Part shown: positions 10,451 through 20,857 of the stretch, piece by piece
Layout: the number at the start of each line of letters is the position of its first letter
Numbering within the stretch: position 1 is the first letter of the stretch
The notes under the pieces: generated by a model
The model's input: only the letters and a program-made list of their open reading frames with translations
Told to the model about the DNA's origin: nothing
The model's database searches: none
Assembly: GCA_009801015.1 (NCBI GenBank)
Contig: VHZZ01001465.1
Span: 115,809 to 150,661, forward strand
Length of the DNA: 34,853 nt
DNA from: Silene noctiflora
Lineage: Eukaryota > Streptophyta > Magnoliopsida > Caryophyllales > Caryophyllaceae
Direction: 5' to 3'
Program-made: the position numbers and the translations under genes

Positions 10451-10964
10451 CGAACAATGGGGGTGAGACCATCTCTCGCAATGGCTCACAATCCAACACT
10501 AACATCCATATCCATATCCAAACCATAATATCAATATATAACTCAACCATAAAGAAATCACAAAGATCATCACATTATACCACATACTGTTCTACAATCG
10601 ACTGAGTAGGGAAACCCTATCTGGACAACAACCCAAGAAGCACCAATCAACGCATACACGATCACGGGACATCGCTATCGACACCTACAACGATAGTACA
10701 ACCAAATTATAAGCACTCATAACCCTAACCCAAGACTTGCAGATGACGACGATGGCTTACCTTACAAGAAGGACGATTGACTAGCCTGGAACCGACGCAC
10801 GCATCCATTCCCATAGTGGTCTCCTAGGTAGAAGTTTGGCAGATAGATAAGGAGGTGGACGGTTGGGGATGGGGTGTTCTGATTTTAGGGTTGCGGAAAA
10901 GAAAGAAATGAAAATGATTCTGAGTTATGATTACCGCGTAACGTTATATTACGCTGTTATCCGC

Positions 10965-11013
10965 GCACTCAGTCAGTACCAATATACTCGAGTGCCCCAC
11001 ACTCGACCGAGTG
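10965..11013. repeat. ACTCGRYCGAGT palindrome cluster 5 (decayed)
   Basis: The region matches cluster 2 in the other LTR, but two copies are shortened (ACTCAGTCAGT and ACTCGAGTGCC) and one is intact (ACTCGACCGAGT). Confidence 0.85.
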
Positions 11014-11114
11014 TCCCGAACTAGGTCGATTTCTAGCGTTTATAACAACGAGTCTAACATGGTCAAAGGTACTTAAGGTCAGTCAACGGGTCCCCCGATG
11101 GGACGGGTATTACA

Positions 11115-11119
11115 CATAT
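11115..11119. repeat. Target-site duplication CATAT, right copy (element B)
   Basis: Exact repeat of 4493-4497, directly outside the LTR end. Confidence 0.92.
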
Positions 11120-11565
11120 GGTATTTGGTTTGTTGGAGGACTCGCTACGTATTATTTATTCCTACTCATCCATATGTTGACTTACTGTGTTATTCTTTGT
11201 CAAATCCTTTTTAAAACTATCTTTCGTGATCCACTTGATAATTTCCGGTCATGTGGTGAATAGTTAGACTTGTAGGTATTGATGATGATGCGTGATGAGG
11301 TTGGGATAAGGGGATGAGTTGCCATCACGCCTAGAGTCTAGCTTAGCTTAGCTCACTTATGTTTTGGTATTATGACTTTACTTTCGTACTTTAGTTAAGA
11401 CTTGTATTTGGAACCGAGGTTTTTGAGATTTGTTTCGTATATATTTATGACATTAAACATTGGACTTTAATATTGTTTCTTGATTGGCGTATTTGATGCG
11501 CTACCTCGGGAAACCGAGTTGATAACATCCTCCTTTACCTTGGCCGGGTAAATGGGGGTGTTACA
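11120..11565 (+). repeat. LTR A, right part
   Basis: This is the continuation of the LTR interrupted at 4497. It ends GGGGGTGTTACA at 11565. It shares with the sequence at 1-430 a TTATGTTTTGG segment, TTGTTTCTT, and the inverted repeat CTCGG-GAAA-CCGAG (11505-11518). Five bases after the end read GGTAC, nearly the GATAC that precedes 2977. Confidence 0.65.
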
Positions 11566-13259
11566 GGTACATGACTTATTTGCGTGTGACACGAATACGA
11601 ACCCGACACGGCCCGATTTATTTGTCAGGTCTACTTGTGGGTGGTTGTATATTACTATGTACCAACCGACAAGTATTCAGTACCCATCAAATTGGTTATA
11701 ACCCAATTAGTTATATCAAGCCATTTTCAATATTTTATCCATGATTTGGTATGGGTCATCTCGACAAATTATTCTAGGTATGGTTGAGTTTGAGTAAAGT
11801 CGTTTTGAGGTCTATCGTATAAGGTTACATGGTTATTGAGATTTTCATTATTTGGTTGTCAATCAACTCAATTGTAGTTTATGATTGGGGATTCTTTGTC
11901 AATCCGATCATTTTCAATTGTGTGGTTTTCGGTCGGATAACTACAGATTAACTTGAATAAACTAAGGACATTTACAAGCCTTATTAAATAAAGGGCATAT
12001 ATTAATGACATAATTTGAACCAAGGCTATAAATATCACTCATTACGACTTTACCAGCTAAATTAGTTGATATTTTATTTATTTTAGTTGTTTGATATAAC
12101 GCTCAACTCTCAAGTCAAGTAACTCAAAAGTCCTTTAAAAGGTCAGGTTTATGAGCCTCCTAAAATATCTCTTTTGTATTATAATAGACCCATAACTAGA
12201 CTTGGAAAATGGATTATTTGGGTCGGGTTTAGGTCGAGTCAATAATATATCAGTCACTTTTAGGGTCAGGTAATTTTTGAGCCGGTTATTTCCGGTCGGG
12301 TTGAGTCGTTCTGGGTGCTTTGAGTTCATTCAAATCAAGATGGATTTTGTCTAAGTTCATTCAAGTCATTTGGGTCTATCGGAACACTTTAAATCAGGTA
12401 ACTTCAGGTGTAGTCACTTTTGGATCAAGTTACTTGAACTCTATTAGGTCAAGTTAGGGTCATACTTTTTGGATCATTGTTAAATCTCTAGTCATCCTTA
12501 TTAAGTCGAGTCAGTTTTACAAGGTATACTGGTGTAGCCATAGCCCAATTAGTACACAAGTGATTATTATCTCTAAATTTCCAATATTTCATAGATGAGA
12601 AATGACATCTTTAAAAAAATAAAAATAAAAAATTAATTAAGTTTGAAAATGTTGGGGTTATGTAAGTAGGGAGGCGTAGGAAATGAATCAAATGATAGGT
12701 GGTTGATACTTGGAGTCAAGAAATAGGAAGAGGTTTAATTTGAAAGATACGTCGTCGGTATTAGTATTCCGTATTAGACATTAGCAGGTGTCAAACGGGA
12801 CTCAACGTCTTTGAGCACTGTGACGTAAGGGTCCCACTTCTGTCGGCTTGTCGTTTGGAGTGGAGCGTAATGGACCCCACTTGTTTCTATTCATCTCGTG
12901 AGACTGTGAGAGACTTGACGGTTGACACTCCATCCATCCGGATCCCTCTCATCTCACCCCTTTCTCTTTTTTAACTTGCCTCTTATTTTACGTCAATTTT
13001 TCTTTGGGATGGTTAGGGTAAAATTATCCGTCAGACTTTCCAAAGTCTTACGACTCTGCCACATCAGCTTTTCATTAACTTTTATTATTTTTTTATTATT
13101 CAGACTTACCTCAAACTTTATACATTATCTGTCAGACTCACCTTAAACTCTATTTTTCTACTTTTCACTTCACTTACTTTTTTTTTTGAAAAAAGAAAAA
13201 TGTCACATGGTATCCATTAATTGGATACTTTCCAATCATGGTGGGGTCAAGATTCACCT
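11566..13259. other. Degenerate repeat DNA, no gene seen
   Basis: The stretch is rich in GGGTC, GGTCGGGT and AAGTCA-type words (especially 12200-12510), typical of decayed LTR or internal retrotransposon sequence. No ORF has recognisable content; the 74-aa and 64-aa frames are Phe/Leu- or Asn-rich chance ORFs. From about 12700 the words change and this may be distal upstream DNA of the Aux/IAA gene. A TGACGTAA (bZIP-type) word near 12821 and a TGTCGG word at 12841 are present but prove nothing. Confidence 0.5.
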
Positions 13260-13307
13260 AAAGTCTTAAGTTGAGTCTTGGATTTCCAAGACTCAACTTA
13301 AGACTTT
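13260..13307. repeat. Perfect 22-bp hairpin inside a MITE-like fold-back
   Basis: The left arm 13260-13281 (AAAGTCTTAAGTTGAGTCTT plus GG) is the exact reverse complement of 13286-13307, around a 4-base loop ATTT. A second inverted pair, AGATTATTGGTAGT with ACTACCAATAATCT (about 13322-13394), follows at once. Together they make a fold-back of about 140 bp that looks like a small MITE. No target duplication was identified. Confidence 0.85.
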
Positions 13308-13679
13308 GTCAAGACTTTTATAGATTATTGGTAGTCTTGAGTGAGTGTTGTCTTAAGACTTACCAAAGTCTTGTCTTAAAACTACCAATAATCTTACCCT
13401 TATATTGAGCGGGTCAATTTGAATTCGGGTCTTGAGAAAAAGTATTTTAATAATAATATTGCACGACAAATCTACCACTTGCACGTAGACAATTTGTATG
13501 ATAGAATTTAGTATAAATAGAAATAATAACTATTGACCGACACATCTAAAAGTAAAAAATGATAACTATTGACCGAGACAAAAAGAGTAGCTTGCAATTT
13601 CTTAAAATTGTAAGTAAGTGTACAAGCCAAATCGTTGGACTTACTTTAAGAAATTTTATGTTAAGAAATAAAAGTAATG

Positions 13680-14290
13680 AAATTACCGGGAAGGAATCCC
13701 CTTAAACTACTAATAGACCTGATAAACAGGTCAACCATGTCGGGTTTGGATCGGGTCAATATTGGGTTTGATGGCTTCAGATCGTGCCAGGTTATTTCGA
13801 ATTCGAATTATTTTGGGGTCGACTATTATCAAGTTATTCATAAATAATAATAAGTTTAGAACAATAAATATTCGAGTAGAGTTATATGAGTCGGGTCATT
13901 TTAAATTTGGGTCAAACTCAAATCTTAAGTTCAGATATCGGATTGGTTTCAGTTGGGGTCAATTTGAGCGGAGCTACGACCATCCCCAAGCAAGGTCAAT
14001 TGCTTGGTCATGACCTTGCTTGAGTCATGCTAATTGTAATTAAGGGGGGTATTAGAATTGACCCAAGGGAAGGATAGTCACAAATTGACTCAAGTGGAAG
14101 CAAATTGACCTCTTAATTGACCCAATATGTGTCACAATGTGGTTGGTTTACATCATTAAAAAAATAATAATGGGTTGGCAAATGTATTAAATGGAGATAA
14201 ATGATTGGGTTATTGACTTAGGTCGTGACTTTCTGCTTGGGAGGGTTTAAGTGGGTCAAGGTCAATAAGGGAAGATTAAGGCCTAATATG
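13680..14290. repeat. GGGTCA-rich sequence with fold-backs upstream of the Aux/IAA gene
   Basis: CAAGCAAGGTCA near 13987 pairs with TGACCTTGCTTG near 14010. More copies of TTGACC, GGTCAA and CTTGGG on both strands run to about 14290. This looks like a decayed MITE or retrotransposon fragment about 350 bp before the coding start. The 83-aa ORF at 13762 lies in it and has no recognisable content. Confidence 0.45.
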
Positions 14291-14520
14291 CAATTGACCC
14301 GATTAACTTGACTTGTTGTTTGGAAGGATAACATTTTGTTTTGGCAAAAAAGCAAAAATTGACCCCCAAAACAAATTTGTTATGCAAAATAAAAAAAAGG
14401 TGGGCAGAACAACAGACAAGGTGAGGACCCACCATAATCACTATCTCCACCTAAAATTCCCCCTTTCATTTCCCACAAAACAAACACCTTCAACCCCATA
14501 AACAAAAACACACAACATTC

Positions 14521-14560
14521 ATTCTCTTCTCTTCTCTTCTCTTCTCTTTTCTTATTATAC
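14521..14560 (+). promoter_or_regulatory. Pyrimidine (TTCTC) repeat and TATA-like run upstream of the Aux/IAA gene
   Basis: About five TTCTC pentamers (14522-14548) are followed by TTATTATACATTATAC. Such CT tracts are common near plant transcription starts or in 5' leaders. Whether the tract is promoter or leader cannot be told without transcript data; the coding start is 70-110 bases downstream. Confidence 0.5.
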
Positions 14561-14632
14561 ATTATACAACAACAAAGATCATAAGTTTCTCTCTCAAAGA
14601 TCACAACTTTCTTACACTAGAAGCTTGCTTTA

Positions 14633-17600
14633 ATGGAGTTAGGAAGTGGGTCATCAGATTCTTCAACAGTTGATCAAAATCATGATCATCAAATGTTGAA
14701 TTATGAAGTTTGTGATGAATCTTCTGAACTTGAATTAGGTCTTGGTTTAAGTCTTGGTTCTTCTAAAATTCATCACCAAATTCCAAGGATTTTAACTGCT
14801 AATGATTTGCAGCCTTGTTCTACTAATCTTGTTGTTTCTCCTCCTTCTTCATCTTCTTCTTCTTGTTCTTCTCTTGGTTTAAGACCTTCCACTAAATCTG
14901 CTCTTACTACTATTAATACTACTAACAGTAATAATAATAGTAATAAAAATGTCTCTGTTGGTACTAAAAGGGCTGCTTCTCCTACTGGTGTCAGGTACTC
15001 TCATCTTTTCATTTTTTTTATTAGTGTTTAAGACGGACATATCGGTTTTAAAAATGAAACAGGTCAAGCTAATAGTACTTGGCCTGTTTTTATAGTTACG
15101 ACTGTTTTAAGGGAGACTAACTGGTTTGTTAATTTGGTTTTATTTTATTTTTTTATTTGGGTTGCTGATTTTTGTGTTTTTTGGGGATATAATTATGATA
15201 ATTTGTTGGTGGATTTTGATTAGAAAAAATTATCAAATTTGGAAAATAGTAGTAAATGCAAAAATGCCCATGTAGTTAGTTCTAATTTTAGGTTAATTAT
15301 TTGGGTTTGGTTTCTGTATTTGATTATTGATTTCATCTTCTTATCTTAATTATCATAATTAATTTGGTAATTGAAATAGTTACTGCCTCCGTCTCAATCA
15401 TTTGTTTACATTTGCTTGAAATACTTCTAGGACGGATGGGGTAATAAAGGATAAACAAATGATTGGGACGGACGGAGGTCGTAATCCTTTTTTTACAGGA
15501 GTAGGTTTTTTATGATGAATTTTTGAGGTTATCTGTACGATGAATTTTGATGGGTGGTTGTTTAATTTTTGAACAGTCAAGTGGTGGGATGGCCACCTAT
15601 AAGGTCATACAGGATGAACAGTATGGCTAACCAAGCAAAATCGATAGCTACTGGTGAACACAACTCACAGTTTGATGAAATTAAAGGGAAAAATGGTATC
15701 TTTGCTGAAGACAAAGGAAATGTCTGTTCTAAGGATAGAGTAGCCAATAAAGGCTCAATGTTTGTGAAAGTGAATATGGACGGTGTCGCTATTGGAAGGA
15801 AGGTCGATCTCACTGCTCATTCGAGCTACGAGTCTTTAGCACAAGCTCTGGAGGAGATGTTCACCAATAATGCTGCTGAGAGTGAGTTCTTTTCACTTTG
15901 GTCTTTTGCAGCATGCATTTGGGTTAATATGTTTTTGTATCATGAAGTAGCAGAGTGTCGGTGTATTTTAAGAGTCCATTGTCAATATGGTTCACCGGAA
16001 GCTGTCAATATGGTTCACCGAAAACAACCCCCCCTTTGTGTTGTAACACATGGGTAAAGGGTTGCTTGCATCCGACCCCTGTAAAGGTAACTTAAGAACA
16101 GGAGAAGTTTGATGCTAGTTAGTGAGATTTTTGAGTACTTGGCTGCTTGCAGATAAGAGTACCTTCTTAAATGCATGCTTACCTGTTCTCCCAATCCCAT
16201 TGATTTGTGAACTGATTCCTATATATATTTCGTATCCGTACTACGTACTACGTACTATGATTTTTGGTTTAAGATATTTGTATGACAGTGTAGAAGGTGC
16301 GTATCATATAAGCGTATTATGTATTCTTTTGAGCGCATACTGAATTAGGAAGCCATGCTTAGATGTGTTTCCGCTTCTTCTAGGGCGAAGGGGGGTGTCA
16401 CTAAAAGTGTAAACTCAGTAGCAATATCTAGCCTAATTGTTAAAAGCAACTCTCCTACGGCCTATGGGATTGGATCTGTGATGTTTATGAGTAGTTGCAG
16501 CCCTAGTATGGGAACGCCTGAAATACTAATTTTACTGCAGAAACTTCTGAATATAACTTTGATGTTGGTTATGTTGAGCTTGAAGTTAACTTTTAATGTT
16601 TGGAAAGTAACTATTTATTGATTTATCCGACCACCAGAAACAAATGCAGAGGAGCTTATATTGATGCCGAAAGTGACAAGACCCTCGAAGCTGTTGGATG
16701 GAACGTCTGACTTCGTGCTCACATATGAAGACAAAGATGGAGATTGGATGCTTGTTGGTGATGTACCTTGGGGGTATGTACTATCTAGTTGCTTTCGCAT
16801 AGTTATGGACCTGTCATGTTTATCAACAATCATGTTTCTACACTTTATAATGTTTCACGTCTCGTGTCCCATTGTCGACCGCTCAAATTGACAAATTTGC
16901 TCTTAGCACTTGGGAGTGTGATGGATACAATTTCAGTAAATCTATAAATTTTGGCTTTGTTTTGACTTTATGTTACCCATTGGTGGTCTACTTATAAGGA
17001 CCCCGGTTTCCTCCTTTGTCCAGTTTTGAGCCGAAAGTCTTGAAATTTTAGTAAGCTTCAGTATATTCAGCAGAAACAATTTTTTTGGGATTTCTGTGTC
17101 ACCTTGACGCGTCTTTGTGGTTGTGTCCTGCGTTTTGGCATGACAATTTGACACGGCTAACATTACTTTTACGCCACCACAAACATCAGTTTTTCACAAA
17201 ATAATAGCCAGTATAACTTCTTTCAAAATTTCAGTCACAATGAATTGTGAAGACCTTTATGCTGTGGTCATCAGTTTTACTCTGGTAGTTTGTATAACTG
17301 TATCAGTGAGATTTGCTTTTTACTGCGACTTTTTGAAGTGATCAGCAGTAACTTTGATGCATGTATCAATGCTGAATGCAATGTACCATACCATTTAATT
17401 TCTGTATTAATTATGTCATTGTCCTGTAAATGGTAGATGTACTATTGGTTAGCTAAGCTGACAGTGAAGGCATGCATGCATTAATGTCAATATTGAAAAT
17501 TTGTCTCATTTGCAAAGAACAGCTATTGTTTGGTTTCGACTTTCGAGTTGTCCTTATTTTTATGCCATTGATGGTCTTGTTATGCTGTTGAGTAACCAAA

Positions 17601-18395
17601 CTGCTACTTATTGTCGAAAGTAGGCCCGTTAAACTTCAATTCAACTGAAAGCTTGTTGGCTGAGATGTAGGAATGATGGCATTAAAAATGTGAAAGGCGT
17701 CTTATATCTGTCTACGTATTGACGCTGAGTGAGTCCTGTAAAATTATTTTTAGAAAAAATAACATCTTCAAAACTATGGCATCGAACCTTAATTGATGTA
17801 TCGCTTGTTGCGACTTGATCTCAGTTGCTTTCCCATAAATGTGACCAATGACGCCTCATGTATGCTCTCAGTAACCTTTAAAACCTTTATATCGGTCGCC
17901 AGGTGTTCTCACGAGACAGATTACTACTGTGTTCAAGATCGCAGTAGTCCTTCATATTAAATTTATTATTGAGCAATGTAGTAATAAATGGAATGCTTAC
18001 AAGTTAGAACCCTTAAATGTTACTGGCACCATCTACAGAAATTTGTGACCATTGCTAAGCTTCCGTTATTTACCATGCAGGATGTTTGTTACCTCAGTGA
18101 AGCGGCTTAAAATCATGAGGACTTCTGATGCTAATGGACTTGGTAAGCCTCTATCGTTTCAATTCACAACTTGATTTCCGCTTATACATTAGAAACATGA
18201 ACGTATTCGCTGATGAGTTACATCCGCATATTGATTATTAGTAATCCGTAATAATTAGTATTTGTGAGACCATCTCAGATAAGTATTTGTGCCCTAGATT
18301 GTTGGTCAACTCTATGTGAGTGATTCTTAGTTTCTGAATTGGCAGCTCCAAGAACAGAAGACAGAAGTTCGAAGCAAAAACGCAGACCGATATAA
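14633..18395 (+). CDS. Aux/IAA auxin-response repressor, IAA11/12/13-like, 5 exons
   Basis: Nuclear repressor that binds ARF transcription factors and is degraded through TIR1/AFB when auxin is present. I join exons 14633-14994, 15577-15881, 16638-16773, 18081-18142 and 18346-18395: 915 nt, 304 aa, all introns GT-AG, phases consistent, stop TAA. Domain I is an EAR repression motif with alternating Leu (residues 33-41, LELGLGLSL). The degron core VVGWPPIR is at 123-130, with Ile instead of the usual Val after GWPP, as in the IAA11/12/13 group. The PB1 domain runs from about 182 (FVKVNMDG, basic Lys185) through [16 protein letters not shown] (252-267) to SVKRLKIM. Nuclear signals are KR near 110 and KQKRRP near the C-terminus. 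Ser- and Asn-rich runs fill 70-105. Exon 3 has a second in-frame acceptor 12 nt downstream (16650). Which paralogue this is cannot be settled by eye. Confidence 0.93.
15383..15481. mobile_element. Stowaway-type (Tc1/mariner) MITE in intron 1 of the Aux/IAA gene
   Basis: The left end reads CTGCCTCCGTCTCAATCATT. The reverse complement of the right end reads CGACCTCCGTCCGTCCCAAT. Both carry on into the same CATTTGTTTA. TA flanks both sides (15381-15382 and 15482-15483). Length 99 bp, no coding capacity. The CCTCCGTC end and TA target site are the hallmarks of Stowaway elements. Confidence 0.9.
16238..16258. repeat. GTACTAC short tandem repeat in intron 2
   Basis: Three 7-bp GTACTAC-type units in tandem, the last one imperfect, lie in intron 2 of the Aux/IAA gene. 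Confidence 0.8.
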
Positions 18396-19722
18396 ATCCC
18401 TGTTTGCCAAACAAGATGAAGATAATACAAGAAAGACCTTAGATGCTGAATACTCCCTTAATGTTGCCTTATTTACCACAAGTTTTGTTTGTTCATTTTA
18501 TCTTTTGGTTTGTAGTACGTGCTGTCAAGATCGGGTTGAGTCACTGTAAATATATATGGGGTGCTAGTATGTAAGTCCGCATACTAAACTAATGTTTCTT
18601 CTATTGGTTTCCGACTGTTTTCTCGTCTTTGCTTGTTAAAATTGTGTATGGCAATATTGAGTTGATTGAAATTTGATCGAGCCTATCTCAAGTTGGGGTA
18701 ACTAACTTGGTTATTACCATCTGTCTGATGTTGGAACTTAGGACCGCTAATTAAAGTAGAGGTGAAAATGAAATGAGGTTGCGAGAGGTCTTAAGTTAAG
18801 ACGATCAGCAAGACCTATGGTAGCCCAAAGTCCGAGGAGAGTAGGGAAGGGGGTTGGGAAAGAGGGGTGAGATGGTCCAAATCATTAAATTAAATGTGGA
18901 ATAATCATGATTGTCAGTTGTCAGGAAATGGGGTCACTGCATTGAGTTGAAGACTTGACGCACTTGATAAATGTTTCTGAATCCTGAATAGTAATCATCT
19001 CTGTCAACCCCATACATAGCTTGGACCAAACTCTATTTACCTGAATCATAATGAATGCAGTAACCAGTAAAAAGTCTACCAATTCCTAAAAGAGGTCAAA
19101 CTTTTGCTGTTAAAACCCTTTCCAGGACCAAAAAAGATTTTTCCATTTTGGTATTGACTTGTTGCCTGTGCTTCACAAGTTACTCTATGTCCTGTCCAAC
19201 CCGCCCCTTAAATCATGTCCATTTAAGCCCATCGTTAGCCACAATTAATAAGTAAGGATAATTGCACTTAGGAATGGAATGACTGAATTAGCAAGTTTTC
19301 TGCTTTTTGCATTTAAGCATATATATGGAGTATTAAGGATTTTAATTGGGCATGTTCGGATTTGCATACGGGAGTATTTAGTAGAAATGTTGGAACGCCA
19401 ACCTCAACAGTTTTGTTGCCTAGCAACTAGCTTGCAGAAGTCACCCTTTGGAAGCTTTAAAGACGACAGTTACCGCTCAGTCTAAGTGTACTCTATAGGG
19501 CATTAGGGCGACTGCTCCACATCCTTGACCCGACCAACTCACTATCGGTCAAAACTCAGTAGTATTTAGACACTTCTAAGATCATTACGGTTTATCAGTC
19601 ATCCTCAAACAAGTCTACAAACTTGAAATAATATGTACACGTACATGATACATCTGACCCTCGTATCCCACCTCGAGTAGGACCATACTACCACTCAAGT
19701 AGGAGGGCGGAATCGCGGAATC

Positions 19723-19788
19723 AATAAAAACATCAGGCTACAACAATAAAAACATCAGGCTACAGAAATAAAAACATCAGGCTACAAA
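19723..19788. repeat. Three tandem copies of a 22-bp unit
   Basis: AATAAAAACATCAGGCTACA plus two variable bases is repeated at 19723-19744, 19745-19766 and 19767-19788. The 20-base core is identical in all three. Confidence 0.93.
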
Positions 19789-20294
19789 AATAGACAGCCA
19801 GTGCACCAAAATGGAAAGGAAAGTTTTCTTGTTTCGGTCCATATTACACCAAATTTTACTAGTCATATGGCATTTTTTTCAGTTGGCGAGATTGAGTCAA
19901 GTATAGCTCAAAATATTGGGCTTACTCAACTAGGTTGCCCAGTTTCCTAATAATTTAGTAGTTCATGCCCCCTACAAAATTTCCTTGACTGAAATTCCTT
20001 ATTACATTGTTTTCGCGTCGAGTTGAGATTTTGACTTTAGAATTACAAAAAATGAATTTCGAGAATAATTGTGAAACATATATCATTTGAAAAAATCAAA
20101 AATAATGGAGTGTGTGAAAGACTGACGACGAAATATAAAAATAATAAAATAGGTGATTTGGTTAACTAATATGGTTGACTTTGATTATAATTTTGTGTGG
20201 TAGAATTGGTGTGCAGGCAAGTAGGATAGAAAGGCCGGCCAACGTGATGTGAATATGTGATAACTGATTAGGTAGCCTCACCAACTCACCACTA

Positions 20295-20330
20295 TTCCTG
20301 AATCCTGAATCCTGAATCCTGAATCCTGAT
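20295..20330. repeat. Heptamer microsatellite (CCTGAAT)n
   Basis: About five CCTGAAT units lie in tandem, perfect apart from the edges. Confidence 0.9.
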
Positions 20331-20857
20331 TGACCAAATCTATCACACAATTCTTTAGATTCTTCCCTAAATATACTGGGATTTCTCACTCAAGCACACT
20401 GATACGATGCTCATCTCAGACACCCTTATAAAAGCCCGAATTTACCAGGCAACAAAACTGTATGTTTCACTAACAGTAAAAATGAGGCAATCCCAAATCA
20501 ACAGTCATTTCAAGGAAATGCCAAATTTCAAGTCAACTGTTGTTATATCTTCAAGGAATGCTGAATTGAACTACAAATCATACACGTATCATATGAGTAT
20601 TACAATATATCACTAGTTAAAAATGGAGAACCAGGAAGAAAAATTCTATTCAGACCAACAAAATCGCGAATTATATCTCAAGTTTCAACATGACCATAAA
20701 CCCCAAACACTAACATGTAAAGCTCTAGAGTGAAGCCTTTTGTACCTGGATGGACGAAACTCCAAACTAATTCTTTCTTCAAGATTACTTGAAACCACCG
20801 ACGACTATTCTTCTCATTCTTCTAGAATTTTTTATCCCCGCTTATGAAGATGAGCCA

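Larger units (their letters stand above)
4498..11114 (-). mobile_element. Element B: complete non-autonomous LTR retrotransposon, 6.6 kb
   Basis: Two direct repeats of about 1.27 kb (4498-5771 and 9860-11114) bound a 4.09-kb interior, and the whole is flanked by CATAT target duplications. Orientation is minus: TGGTATCAGAG, the usual plant primer site complementary to initiator Met-tRNA, lies three bases inside the right LTR on the minus strand. A purine tract lies directly beside the left LTR. The interior holds a single long minus-strand frame (8471 to 6900) with three stops, and no reverse transcriptase, RNase H or integrase that I can recognise. It therefore looks like a gag-only (TR-GAG/LARD-type) element mobilised by a relative. 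The superfamily cannot be fixed without pol; primer site and ORF style fit Ty3/gypsy, perhaps Athila-like. Confidence 0.9.
9860..11114 (-). repeat. 5' LTR of element B (right copy)
   Basis: On the plus strand it begins TGTAACACCCC and ends GGGTATTACA. On the minus strand transcription would run from this copy into the primer site at 9846-9856. It lacks the roughly 20-base inverted-repeat segment found in the left copy, and one palindrome of cluster 5 is shortened, so the two LTRs have diverged since insertion. Confidence 0.92.
18396..20857. other. Intergenic region between the convergent Aux/IAA and MUR3 genes
   Basis: Both genes point into this 2.46-kb stretch, so it must hold both 3' untranslated regions and terminators. 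I cannot place the poly(A) sites. No gene is supported: the 68-aa, 75-aa and 69-aa frames have no recognisable content. It contains a 22-bp triplicate at 19723-19788 and a heptamer repeat at 20295-20330. Confidence 0.6.

Noticed and set aside
10223..10605. ORFs of 60-90 aa in both LTRs (also near 4932-5258)
   Set aside because: They cover the hairpin region of both LTR copies but change length and start between copies, and show no coding constraint.
3003..11013. CRISPR-like repeat array
   Set aside because: The repeats are 12-bp palindromes with irregular spacing, inside LTR retrotransposons of a plant nuclear genome; no spacers of uniform length and no cas genes.
14380..14604. 74-aa minus-strand ORF upstream of the Aux/IAA start
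   Set aside because: It is antisense to the CT-repeat leader, and its Glu/Arg-rich part is just the translated pyrimidine repeat complement.
15569..16057. 162-aa ORF as a separate gene
   Set aside because: Its first part is Aux/IAA exon 2; after 15881 it reads through a GTGAGT donor into the intron.
16355..16621. 88-aa ORF in the Aux/IAA gene
   Set aside because: It lies wholly in intron 2, and joining exon 2 directly to exon 3 gives a continuous Aux/IAA domain without it.
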